DNA of 64,000 nt from Bacteroidaceae bacterium (lineage in GTDB: Bacteria > Bacteroidota > Bacteroidia > Bacteroidales > Bacteroidaceae), in NCBI GenBank assembly GCA_017535725.1, contig JAFXTO010000039.1, positions 1 through 64,000 on the forward strand, read 5' to 3'. Position numbers and translations under genes: made by a program. Under the pieces are notes generated by a model, which worked only from the letters and a program-made list of their open reading frames with translations, was not told the origin of the DNA and did no database searches. Within the stretch, counting starts at the first letter, position 1, and every line of letters starts with the position of its first letter. This document shows positions 1 to 7,544 of the stretch, piece by piece.

Positions 1-3
1 AAT

Positions 4-40
4 GTTCTTGAAGTATCAAGCGACCAAAGGTCGAGCGGAA
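4..40. repeat. dispersed element GTTCTTGAAGTrTCAAGCG, copy 1
   Basis: The first bases hold a copy of an approximately 37-nt element that begins GTTCTTGAAGT and ends GAGCGGA. Further copies lie at 12271-12308 and 12392-12429, with an inverted, partly diverged copy at 10281-10317. The inner part can fold (AAGCGnCnnAAGGnGCCGAGCGG-like). Each copy sits next to a tandem array of short A/T-rich units, here ATTGAAACATTG. No coding potential is apparent. Confidence 0.7.
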
Positions 41-99
41 ATATTGAAACATTGAAAATTAGCTGCGCGCAGCGCATTATATCTAACAGCCCCCCAAGC

Positions 100-480
100 C
101 CACGCCCTTCAATAGTAATTGCTCTCCCCCTTGAGGGGGAGGGTGGTCACCAATGAAGGGTGAAGGCAGACTCTCCCCCGCCCTCCCTTTTAGGGAGGGA
201 GCGAATACCAATGACTCTTGACACAGGGATGAGCCTTAAGGCAGACCCCCTCCTCACTCCCCCTCAAGGGGGAGAGTGGTCACCAATGACTCTTGACACA
301 GAATAGTCTGTGGCGGGTAGAGTCTTAAGCGCATTAACCAAAAAAAGTAATTAATCAACCCCCAAGCCTACACCCTTCAATAGTAATTGCTCTCCCCCTT
401 GAGGGGGAGCGGGGAGAGGGTCCGCCTTCACCCTGCAATGGTAACCACCCTCCCCCTTGAGGGGGAGCGGGGAGGGGGTC
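100..480. repeat. intergenic C/G-rich palindromic repeats (family A)
   Basis: At least five imperfect copies of a short palindrome of the form CTCCCCCTTGAGGGGGAG lie here, with flanks such as GTGGTCACCAATGA. Some copies are pyrimidine-rich on one side and purine-rich on the other (CCTCCTCACTCCCCC then GGGGGAG). The stretch has no credible gene: open frames across it are translations of the repeats. The same repeat type occurs in frame inside coding genes farther along (see findings). Confidence 0.85.
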
Positions 481-495
481 TAAGTCTAAACCATT

Positions 496-606
496 ATGAA
501 CGAAGCAAAGAAGAAGATTATCAAGAGGGTGATTGACATCGTCATCACCATCCTCACCGCCCTCGCAACAGCCGTGGGAGCACATGCAGCGGGAATTGTG
601 AGATAG
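496..606 (+). CDS. smalltalk family small protein (36 aa)
   Basis: A 36-residue protein starting MNEAKKKIIKRVIDIV: a basic head, one hydrophobic stretch (about residues 12-28, IDIVITILTALATAVGA) and a short tail. This matches the composition and length of the Bacteroidota 'smalltalk' small proteins, which are often found near HU-like DNA-binding proteins and amidases. Neither partner is visible here, but the window begins only 495 bases upstream. The gene is an island between two blocks of family A repeats; its 3' end runs directly into a repeat at 602. Function unknown; a membrane-associated peptide is plausible. The identification rests on pattern recognition, not on a search. Confidence 0.7.
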   Translation: MNEAKKKIIKRVIDIVITILTALATAVGAHAAGIVR

Positions 607-683
607 GCCCCTCTCCGACTCTCCCCTGAAGGGGCGAGAGAAAAAGAGGCCCCTCTCCGACTCTCCCCTGAAGGGGCGAGAGA
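602..683. repeat. tandem pair of family A repeats
   Basis: Two near-identical copies, about 45 bases apart, of AGGCCCCTCTCCGACTCTCC followed by CCTGAAGGGGCGAGAG. The inner CCCCTGAAGGGG is palindromic. The first copy begins at the stop codon of the small protein at 496-606. Confidence 0.9.
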
Positions 684-685
684 AA

Positions 686-772
686 GTTGAATAGTTGAAA
701 CGTTGAAACATTGAAACATTGAAACATTGAAACATTGAAACGTTGAAACATTGAAACGTTGAAACATTGAAA
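686..772. repeat. tandem 9-nt array TTGAAACRT
   Basis: About nine to ten head-to-tail units of TTGAAACAT or TTGAAACGT. The same unit recurs at 26478-26566. On either strand the array is open in several frames, giving spurious repetitive peptides. No gene is called here. Confidence 0.9.
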
Positions 773-820
773 GCGGCCAATTATTGTCGTAATAACGAAA
801 TAATGAAGGCCGCTAAGTGA

Positions 821-856
821 AGCGCACCGCTTTGTCGTGAGACAGGGCGGTGCGCT
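821..856. terminator. strong hairpin, possible terminator
   Basis: A 10-bp perfect stem, AGCGCACCGC (821-830) with GCGGTGCGCT (847-856), plus an inner GTC/GAC pair around a GTGA loop. The sequence after it (GTTATTCTGTAAAAAAAC) lacks a clean U run on the plus strand, so terminator function is inferred only from stem strength and its position between gene groups. Confidence 0.5.
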
Positions 857-969
857 GTTATTCTGTAAAAAAACTTTTCTTCAAAGAGAACATGATATGC
901 CCGATGGAATAACCAATAAGATAAAAAACAACGGCTCTCATTGACAGACAGAGAAAAATGGAGATTTTC

Positions 970-1002
970 TTTGGTGGTTCAGGAAACAATGTTTACCTTT
1001 GC
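970..1002 (+). promoter_or_regulatory. Bacteroidota-type promoter
   Basis: TTTG at 970-973, a 20-base spacer, then TACCTTTGC at 994-1002. This fits the Bacteroidota -33/-7 consensus. It lies 22 bases before ATG 1025 and shows that the start of that gene is 1025 and not the earlier in-frame codon at 941, which would lie upstream of the promoter. Confidence 0.8.
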
Positions 1003-1024
1003 ACTATCAAAAGAGAAGAAAAAC

Positions 1025-1573
1025 ATGAAAACAACTGATCCCAACGACCCGTTCTACACTCCGAAGGTGATTGCCGACATCAGGAAAAGCATACTGATGC
1101 GCATCGGCAAAGATACAGATGTTCACAGGCTGGAACGCATCCGGGATTTGCTGATACCAAAGTCTTTCGCACCCGTTGTCATGTCTGAGGACACAATGAG
1201 CGTTGGTGAACCTCAAGTTGCATATTACACTCGCCGTCATGTGGATTCCCTGAGGAAACAACTGCAGCAGCAAGCCAACTCATGCGGTCTCGACATGATG
1301 GAGGAAATATTCTCCTATTACGACCACAACGGCATGTCTTTCAAGGAAGCCTATTTGGATGCCAAAGCTTCCACAATGGCATCGTATCCGTCGGATGCTG
1401 TAGAAGAGTTGGCAGAAGTCAACTTCATGATAGACCGCGACCCCGTGCCTGATGATTGGCAAGAACCACAGACTCCTGAGGAATGGGAGGCGTTGGACCG
1501 GGAACTGAACGAGGCAACGGATTACATTTCCGGCGAGGAGTTTTGGAGACACTTTGAGAAGATGGTGTCATGA
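1025..1573 (+). CDS. hypothetical protein upstream of a ParE-like toxin; possible antitoxin
   Basis: 182 residues starting MKTTDPNDPFYTP. There is no signal peptide or membrane segment. The middle is helical and charged, and the C-terminal third is acidic and rich in Trp/Glu (residues about 135-182, with PDDWQEP and GEEFWRHFEKM). The start was chosen from the promoter at 970-1002. The stop overlaps the next start as ATGA (1570-1573), so the two genes are translationally coupled. Placement directly before a ParE/RelE-type gene suggests an antitoxin or an antitoxin fused to an extra domain, but 182 residues is long for that role and I see no clear DNA-binding fold. No family is recognised with confidence. 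Confidence 0.65.
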   Translation: MKTTDPNDPFYTPKVIADIRKSILMRIGKDTDVHRLERIRDLLIPKSFAPVVMSEDTMSVGEPQVAYYTRRHVDSLRKQLQQQANSCGLDMMEEIFSYYDHNGMSFKEAYLDAKASTMASYPSDAVEELAEVNFMIDRDPVPDDWQEPQTPEEWEALDRELNEATDYISGEEFWRHFEKMVS

Positions 1574-1851
1574 AACAGATCTGGCGAAAATCTGCACGTA
1601 CTCGCATTGAACGACAGGAACGATAGTTTGTGGACAATAAAGGGGCGGACTTTGCCGTGACCTTTATTGAAAACATTCGCAAAGCAGTAAATAGTGTGAT
1701 GGCAATGCCTTCGATTGGACAGTTGGGTTACACAGCCAATGGTTATACCTACCGCTCTGTTCTGACTCATCCCAAGTGCCGCCTCTACTATCGCTACAAC
1801 GATTTTATAGTGGTGTTCTACAAAGTTCACTTCTCTTCGATGTCTGATTAA
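1570..1851 (+). pseudogene. ParE/RelE-type toxin interrupted by an in-frame amber codon
   Basis: From ATG 1570 the frame reads MKQIWRKSARTRIERQER, then TAG at 1624-1626. The same frame then continues without a break from 1627 to the TAA at 1849-1851, giving about 75 more residues (VDNKGADFAVTF, then IGQLG, then LTHPKCRLYYRYNDFIVVFY). The layout is that of ParE/RelE toxins: an N-terminal helix pair, then a beta sheet with a basic Arg-Leu-Tyr-Tyr strand. A single substitution (TAG to a sense codon) would restore a 93-residue protein of typical family length. A GTG at 1630 could restart translation as a 73-residue fragment lacking the first helix. The reading as an inactivated toxin is inference; sequencing error is also possible. 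Confidence 0.65.
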
Positions 1852-1896
1852 GAACCCACCTTGAATAAGTTTGGTTCCGGGTGCGCTGTTTCCTAC

Positions 1897-3531
1897 TTAT
1901 TTCACGACGATCTTGCGCCCATTGGTGATGATGATTCCTTTGGAGGGGGAGGGGGTGGTGGGGCGACCGGAGAGGTCGTAGAGGGGATGCATTCGTGTCG
2001 GGGTGGTCTCGGAAGGGAGATTGACGGCATCGGGCTTCTCATAGAGTTCCACCTGCCAGATGTAGTTCTTCTCGAAGGAATATTCGGCCACGGGGCCGCT
2101 GGCGTCGTCGTTGACCGTCCAGAATGTCTTGGCCGTAAGCGCCCAGCTGCTGTCGCCGCCGAAGGCGTTGGTGGCGCGTACGGCGTATTTTCCATCCTGC
2201 TCCAGGAACACTTGAGCCTCCCACGTGTTGCGGGGGCTGGTCTGCGTGTTCGTGTTGATGTGCCCGGAGTTGAGCACCGGCGTTCCATTGTCCAAACCGG
2301 GGTTCGTGAAGCATTTGTTCATGAGCTTGAATCCGTAGCCATATTCTTCGCCTTTCACCTTGCGGAAGAGGAAGTGTCCTGCTTCCTGTGCTTCGGCCGT
2401 CAGGTAACCGTCCTCCGTCAGGTAGTACTTCTTGCTGTTGTAGATGGTGAACACGTTATAGGTCTTGCCAGTCACCAGGCTTTCCCAGGCTACGGCGTAG
2501 TCGCTCTTGCGGAAATTGTTGTCGATGAGTGCGTTGGTGAGTGCCAGCCCCTTGACGTCGTAACCGTTGGACTGGTCTGTGGCAGCATAGTCCATCAGCA
2601 CGATGCCTGTAGGTCCCGAGTGTTCGGTGAGGAAGTCGATGACGGCTTGGTTCTGCGTGGCCGCGTTGTCCCTGTAGCCATCGCTGGAGGAAGCCGTGAT
2701 GCCGAAGATTGATTCTGTCAGGGAGTAGCCCGAGGTGTGGTTGATGGCCCATATCCGCGAACTGCTGTTTCCCTCTGTGGTGAAGCGCATCAGGTTGAGC
2801 ACGCTCTGGCGCTTGGTCTCCTTGGCACCGTCGGCGGTGCATTCGTAGAAGTCCTGGATGTAGCAGGTGGCCTGCGAGCCCTTGCCCACGATGAGCCCCT
2901 TCTTCTGGTCGTCCAGGGAAGTGCTGTGTGACCAGTTGCGGATGAAGCCGCCTGTGGGCGTTGAGGCATATTCGTCGCGGCTGAGCACCAGCATTTTACC
3001 GCGCAGGTCTTTCATCTTAGCCAGCGGAGTGAAGTTGGCGACATGGCTCTTGACAGGTTCTGAGGCCAGCAATGTCTTCATCATCCCGTTCCATTCGCTG
3101 CTGTTGTCGTCCGCATCCGTTTCGTGGCGAATCAACACAATAGCCGCCTCCGTGGGGTGCTGGTCCAGCAGGGTGCAGAGGGTGGAGAAGGCATCGTCGA
3201 GATAGAGGTTGGTTGAAATGATTCCGTGGTAAATGCGTAGTCTGTTGTCTTCCACGGTGGGGCGCAGGTCAAAGGCGCGGACACCGCAGTTCCACATCTC
3301 TGTCAGCGTCTTGTCCTGCGTGCGGGCAAATGTCTCGCCGCTCACCACGAGGTAGGCATTGTTCACACCGTGCCCCGTTCCTGCGTCGTGGGCTCCGGGA
3401 ATGCTGAGCTGGCTGATATAGGTGTCATCCGCAATGCGCCCCATCCAGTCATCAGCGATGGCAGGGCATCCGAAGAGTAGCAGGAGAAACAACGTGGCCA
3501 CGAAGGGCGGGAATGAACCACATCTTTTCAT
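1897..3531 (-). CDS. secreted PI-PLC X-domain phosphodiesterase-like protein
   Basis: 544 residues. ATG at 3531 was chosen because it gives a clean signal peptide (MKRCGSFPPFVATLFLLLLF, cleavage near AIADD). The next 300 residues carry the phosphatidylinositol-specific phospholipase C X-domain pattern: SIPGAHDAGTG (catalytic His about residue 48), and a second His in RIYHGIIST. Bacterial members cleave phosphatidylinositol or related phosphodiesters outside the cytoplasm by general acid-base His chemistry. Residues about 340-510 form an unassigned Tyr/Trp-rich beta domain, perhaps a binding module. The C-terminus (YDLSGR, then GIIITNGRKIVVK) resembles the tails of secreted Bacteroidales proteins, possibly a type IX-like sorting signal. 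It lies 41 bases downstream of the GH43 gene on the same strand, so the two are probably co-transcribed. Confidence 0.85.
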   Translation of the reverse strand: MKRCGSFPPFVATLFLLLLFGCPAIADDWMGRIADDTYISQLSIPGAHDAGTGHGVNNAYLVVSGETFARTQDKTLTEMWNCGVRAFDLRPTVEDNRLRIYHGIISTNLYLDDAFSTLCTLLDQHPTEAAIVLIRHETDADDNSSEWNGMMKTLLASEPVKSHVANFTPLAKMKDLRGKMLVLSRDEYASTPTGGFIRNWSHSTSLDDQKKGLIVGKGSQATCYIQDFYECTADGAKETKRQSVLNLMRFTTEGNSSSRIWAINHTSGYSLTESIFGITASSSDGYRDNAATQNQAVIDFLTEHSGPTGIVLMDYAATDQSNGYDVKGLALTNALIDNNFRKSDYAVAWESLVTGKTYNVFTIYNSKKYYLTEDGYLTAEAQEAGHFLFRKVKGEEYGYGFKLMNKCFTNPGLDNGTPVLNSGHINTNTQTSPRNTWEAQVFLEQDGKYAVRATNAFGGDSSWALTAKTFWTVNDDASGPVAEYSFEKNYIWQVELYEKPDAVNLPSETTPTRMHPLYDLSGRPTTPSPSKGIIITNGRKIVVK

Positions 3532-3572
3532 AAGAACAAGGTAGTTAAGTCGGTATTCAAAAATTGAGTGAC

Positions 3573-6473
3573 TTATTTGATGTACACTTTGCGCCCCTTG
3601 ACGATATAGAGTCCGGGCTTGCCGAGGGTGGTGCGGCGACCGGTCAAGTCTATGCATTGTTCGTTGTCGGTTTCCTTTCCTCCATTTCCAATTTCCTGTA
3701 TTCCAGTGCCAGCGGGTCCGAAGTCAGTGACGCGGTTGGACATGGTGTTGAGGGCGCGGACGTCGTCAGTAGTGAGTGCGCGGTCATAGATGAGGAGGTC
3801 ATCGATGAGAGCGTTGGGGCTTCCCCAGGGCGAGCCGGCGCCGAGGCTGAAGAAGGGTGCTGCGGTGATGAACTGGAGGACGTGGCTGTAGTCGAAGAGC
3901 TTGGCGGCTGCTGCTGCCGTGGTGGCGGTGCCAGCCGTGGACACAAAGCTCTTGTGGGCCTTCCTGGCGCCGTTGACGTAGAGGGTGACGCCATTGGTGG
4001 CGTCCACGGTGAGGGTGACGAGCGCCCACTCACCAACGGGGAGGTATTGCGTCGCATTCGTGCCCGTCTCGTTGGGACGGTTGACATCGAACGTGTTCGT
4101 GCCGTCGTCGAAGCCTGTGTAGGCGTTGCCTGTGAGGAAGAGGCGCTGCTTGATTTGTGCGGGTTGACTCACGGTCTTGTCCGTGAAGGCCCACAGGGTG
4201 TTCCACAGGTCTTCCTCAGCACGCCACACCCAGGCAGAGACGGTGAAGCCCTCCAGCCCCTCGCGCCCCTGCAGGGGGTTGGCGACTCGTGTGAAGGAGG
4301 AGGCAGACTGCGCTCCTGGGTATAGATGCACCACCTTGCCATCGCGGTCCAAGTTCTCATCCAGAGTAGGTGTGGTGCCCTGTCCGGTGCGGCCATAATA
4401 GACACTTTGGCTGTCGTCGTAGTGGTTGGTGGTAGGCTTGGCGTTGAAGTCGTAGTAGGCCACAATCCCCGTGCGGAAGTCGCCAGCGGGTTCGGTGGCT
4501 TTCTGGGCATAGACCTTGAAGCTGCGTTCGTAGACATAGTTCTCGGCCTGGATGCGACAGGTGAGGGTGACGGCAGTCGCCGTGTCGGCAGGGGAGAAGC
4601 GCCCCGTGTTGGAGATGACTGTGGGCGCGGAGGATTCCCACTCGATGGTGGCACCGAAGGCACCCTGGCCGTACAGCGGCAGGTGGCTGCCGATGGACTG
4701 TCCTGCACGGACGGGGACGGTGTACTGCTTGGCGGTGTAGGCCACGGCGTACTGTGGCAGCGCCTTGTAGCCCCAGATGCTGACGCCGTTGTTGGCCGTA
4801 GCGGTGAAGCAGATGGCTTGCATGGAACTGCCGTCCAACTGTTGCTGGATGACCACGCCGTTGTACGTGGTGTTGCCGGCTACAATCTTGATGTATCCGG
4901 TGCCTTCTGTCATGCTCCACGAACCCGTGAGGTCACCTGTTACTCTGCCTGCAGCGTTCAGCGTCAGTCGAATAGGCGTCACTTCCTGCATGTTCTTGTG
5001 ATCCATCTTATAGCGGTGGATGAGCACGTCGTAACTGCCTGCTATCTGCTCGTTGGTGAAGAGGCAGCGCCGCGCGATGCTGTCGTCGTTCTCCGTCTCG
5101 CCGTCGAACTGGAAGGGGGCGGCGCAGAGCCAACCCTGCTGGTTGAGGAAGAGTTGGTGGGTGCGTACCTGGTGGCCTATGGTGCCGTCGTTGAACTTGG
5201 TGTGATAGACCACGAAGTTACGTCCGTGCTCATCGGCGGTGGCGCTGTTATGGCCTTGGGCGCACTCGCCCACGGTCATGAAACCCCAGTTGTTGTAAGC
5301 TCCCAGGAGCTTCATGCCTCCATTGGTCTGAGCGTTGGGGCCGAAGTTCAGCCAATAGCGATCGTGGTAGCAGGCGTCGTGGTCCGTGGCATCGACGTAG
5401 AGTCCATCGGGTGTCGCGCTGCGGAAGGTTCGCATCTCATAGCCTCCGTCGGGGGCGAATCCTCCGTAGCTCATGAAGAGGTAGTAGTAGTCTCCGATAT
5501 GCTGGATGTACGACCCTTCGCCACTGCTGTAGTACCCTCCGGCAATGCGTTTTCCGAAGTAGGGGTCGGAGAGCGCACGTCCCTGTCCGTCGTTCTCCTC
5601 GGGATAGGTGTAGGTGTAGTCGCGCAGTCCGGTCTGTTTGTCCAATCGGATGATGAAAATGCCTCCGCTCCACGAGCCGTAGGTCATCCACAGCTCGCCG
5701 TCCTCGTCGAAGAACGTGCAGGGGTCGATGTCATTGGTCCACCACGTGCCCCAGTCGTTGCCTTTATTGTATTTCGCGGGGAGGCTGTTCTGCGTTCCTA
5801 TCACCAGCTCGAGGTCGGTCTTCTTCCACGATATCTCTGGGATGGTGCTGTTGCGGAATCCAGAGTAGTGTACGGGGCCCTGGTAAACGTAGGGGCCGGT
5901 AATCTTGTCGGCTGTCAGCAGCACGATTACGGAGTGCCAGTCGTCCCCGTTGAGGCTCATGTACATCATCCACTTGTTGTTGTTGGGATTGTAGATGAGG
6001 TCGGGCGCCCACATATTGCCTGTGATATCCCAACCCGCTTGGTCGCCGTGAGCCCACTCCTTGGCGTCGAAGTTGCCGAAGACCACTTCCTGTACGTTGC
6101 CGCCGACGAGTGCTCGCACCGTGCGTGTCTCGTTGGTCGAGAAGGCATCGGCGAAGCCACAGACCGTGGCTCTGCCTGTGGAACCTATCTTGCCGAAGAG
6201 ACTGCCGTTGTTCAAGCCCTGCCAGCTAATCATGTTGTCCGTGCTACGCGCCCAGCCGCGGTGGGAGCCTATTATATAATAGGTGTCGCCCTCAGAGTGA
6301 ACCACCGAGGGGTCGTGAACACTCGCCCAGTCGCGGTTCACGCTTTTGTACAGCGCGTTCACTTCGGATTGGGTCAGGTTGATGGTCTCCTGGGCCGTGA
6401 GCGATTGGGTGGAATACAGAAAAGCGGTCAGCAAAGCTACCACGAGTGCGGGATAATACGTTCTTGTTGCCAT
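3573..6473 (-). CDS. secreted GH43 arabinanase-like protein with LamG-like domain
   Basis: 966 residues from ATG 6473, which begins a signal peptide (MATRTYYPALVVALLTAFLY; the codon eight residues earlier adds only a polar leader). Residues about 45-420 form a five-bladed GH43 propeller. The catalytic base is in ASVHDPSVV (D54), a second Asp is in NDIDPCTFFDEDGE, and the acid Glu is probably in SSGEGSYI. This pattern fits endo-arabinanases or related arabinan-active GH43 enzymes. After it comes a lipocalin/Ig-like region, then a concanavalin-like LamG domain (about 670-920, VAYYDFN to LIDDLLIYDRAL). The C-terminus ends GLYIVKGRKVYIK, as in the downstream PI-PLC gene. The protein is likely exported to act on plant polysaccharide; substrate specificity cannot be read from the sequence. 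Confidence 0.87.
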   Translation of the reverse strand: MATRTYYPALVVALLTAFLYSTQSLTAQETINLTQSEVNALYKSVNRDWASVHDPSVVHSEGDTYYIIGSHRGWARSTDNMISWQGLNNGSLFGKIGSTGRATVCGFADAFSTNETRTVRALVGGNVQEVVFGNFDAKEWAHGDQAGWDITGNMWAPDLIYNPNNNKWMMYMSLNGDDWHSVIVLLTADKITGPYVYQGPVHYSGFRNSTIPEISWKKTDLELVIGTQNSLPAKYNKGNDWGTWWTNDIDPCTFFDEDGELWMTYGSWSGGIFIIRLDKQTGLRDYTYTYPEENDGQGRALSDPYFGKRIAGGYYSSGEGSYIQHIGDYYYLFMSYGGFAPDGGYEMRTFRSATPDGLYVDATDHDACYHDRYWLNFGPNAQTNGGMKLLGAYNNWGFMTVGECAQGHNSATADEHGRNFVVYHTKFNDGTIGHQVRTHQLFLNQQGWLCAAPFQFDGETENDDSIARRCLFTNEQIAGSYDVLIHRYKMDHKNMQEVTPIRLTLNAAGRVTGDLTGSWSMTEGTGYIKIVAGNTTYNGVVIQQQLDGSSMQAICFTATANNGVSIWGYKALPQYAVAYTAKQYTVPVRAGQSIGSHLPLYGQGAFGATIEWESSAPTVISNTGRFSPADTATAVTLTCRIQAENYVYERSFKVYAQKATEPAGDFRTGIVAYYDFNAKPTTNHYDDSQSVYYGRTGQGTTPTLDENLDRDGKVVHLYPGAQSASSFTRVANPLQGREGLEGFTVSAWVWRAEEDLWNTLWAFTDKTVSQPAQIKQRLFLTGNAYTGFDDGTNTFDVNRPNETGTNATQYLPVGEWALVTLTVDATNGVTLYVNGARKAHKSFVSTAGTATTAAAAAKLFDYSHVLQFITAAPFFSLGAGSPWGSPNALIDDLLIYDRALTTDDVRALNTMSNRVTDFGPAGTGIQEIGNGGKETDNEQCIDLTGRRTTLGKPGLYIVKGRKVYIK

Positions 6474-6573
6474 AGTTTGTGTATGATTTGGCGTCAAAGG
6501 TAGTGAAAAAGCGTGAAAAGCTTTAACAAATCCACGGCATTTAACGTCATTTAATATAAATAAGGTAGAAAAG

Positions 6574-6606
6574 TTTGGCCGACTCGTTCAAAAAGTGTTC
6601 CTTTGC
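6574..6606 (+). promoter_or_regulatory. promoter for the OmpA-type lipoprotein gene
   Basis: TTTG at 6574-6577, a 20-base spacer and TTCCTTTGC at 6598-6606. One base departs from TAnnTTTGY. It lies 59 bases before ATG 6666. Confidence 0.65.
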
Positions 6607-6665
6607 ACCACGAAAATAGAACTGTCGGAAATAGAATTAGTCGAAAATAGCTAAATTTGAAAATT

Positions 6666-7544
6666 ATGAAAAAGTTACTTATCATTCTCGCCGCAGGACT
6701 CCTGCTCACCTCCTGCGCCAGCAAGAAAAAGTTCAATGAGCTGCAGGCCAACTACACCTCCCTCCAGGATCAGTATCGTCAGGCTCAGGACGACCTGCAG
6801 TCCGCCAAGGTGACTCTGGCCGAGAACCGCGCCACCATCAAGAGTCTGGAAGACCGTCTGAAGGAGGCTCAGGCCAACAACGAACAGCTGAACACCCGCT
6901 ACGCCGCTCTCCAGTCCTCTCTGGACAAGAGCCTCCAGCAAAGTGCTGAAGGTAACGTCAGTATCGCCAAGCTCGTGGACGAAATCAATGCTTCCAACAA
7001 ATTCATCAAACAACTGGTGGAGGCCAAGGACAAGAGCGACAGCCTGAACATCACCCTGACCAACAACCTCACCCGCTCCTTGTCCAAGGAAGAGCTGAAG
7101 GAGGTTGACGTGCAGGTTCTCAAGGGTGTTGTCTATATCTCATTGGCTGACAACATGCTCTATCGCAGCGGCGACTACCAGATTAACGAGCGTGCTGCTG
7201 AGACCCTCTCGAAGATTGCCAAGATTATCAATGACTACAAGGATTACGACGTCCTCATTGAGGGTAACACCGACAACGTGCCCATTTCGAAGACTAATAT
7301 CCGCAACAACTGGGATCTCGCAGCCCTGCGTGCATCCAGTGTGGTACAGGAGCTGCAAAACCGCTACGGTGTGGATCCCAAGCGCCTGACTGCAGGCAGC
7401 CGTGGTGAATATAATCCCATTGCCAGCAACGACACGGAGGTGGGTCGTCAGCGCAACCGTCGTACCCAGATTATCATCACTCCGCAGCTCGATGAGTTCA
7501 TGGAACTGATTGATCAGGCTCCGGAGAAGACAGAGCAGGAGTAA
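6666..7544 (+). CDS. OmpA-family peptidoglycan-binding lipoprotein
   Basis: 292 residues. MKKLLIILAAGLLLTSCASK is a lipoprotein signal peptide with lipobox TSC (Cys 18). The TTG three codons upstream is ignored. Residues about 22-110 are a long coiled coil (LQANYTSLQDQYRQAQDDL and similar heptads). Residues about 155-280 are an OmpA C-terminal domain, with VLIEGNTDNVP and the LRASSVVQEL and GRQRNRRTQI segments that bind diaminopimelate-containing peptidoglycan. The likely role is tethering the outer membrane to the cell wall. It has its own promoter. Its 3' end overlaps the end of the convergent oxidoreductase gene by 31 bases. Confidence 0.9.
   Translation: MKKLLIILAAGLLLTSCASKKKFNELQANYTSLQDQYRQAQDDLQSAKVTLAENRATIKSLEDRLKEAQANNEQLNTRYAALQSSLDKSLQQSAEGNVSIAKLVDEINASNKFIKQLVEAKDKSDSLNITLTNNLTRSLSKEELKEVDVQVLKGVVYISLADNMLYRSGDYQINERAAETLSKIAKIINDYKDYDVLIEGNTDNVPISKTNIRNNWDLAALRASSVVQELQNRYGVDPKRLTAGSRGEYNPIASNDTEVGRQRNRRTQIIITPQLDEFMELIDQAPEKTEQE

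Noticed and set aside
355..780. Several minus-strand frames giving NVSTFQCFN-type peptides
   Set aside because: They are translations of the 9-nt array and family A repeats, open in all frames because the unit has no stop.
941..1024. N-terminal extension of the gene at 1025
   Set aside because: A full consensus promoter at 970-1002 lies inside the extension, so translation must begin after it.
1861..2712. A 283-codon plus-strand open frame opposite the PI-PLC gene
   Set aside because: Antisense shadow of a well supported gene; composition is biased (Val, Gly) and no start context is seen.
4326..6503. A 725-codon open frame on the plus strand opposite the GH43 gene
   Set aside because: It mirrors the codon pattern of a gene with clear signal peptide, catalytic motifs and secretion tail. 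The antisense product is Val/Gly/His-rich without recognisable domains or a promoter.
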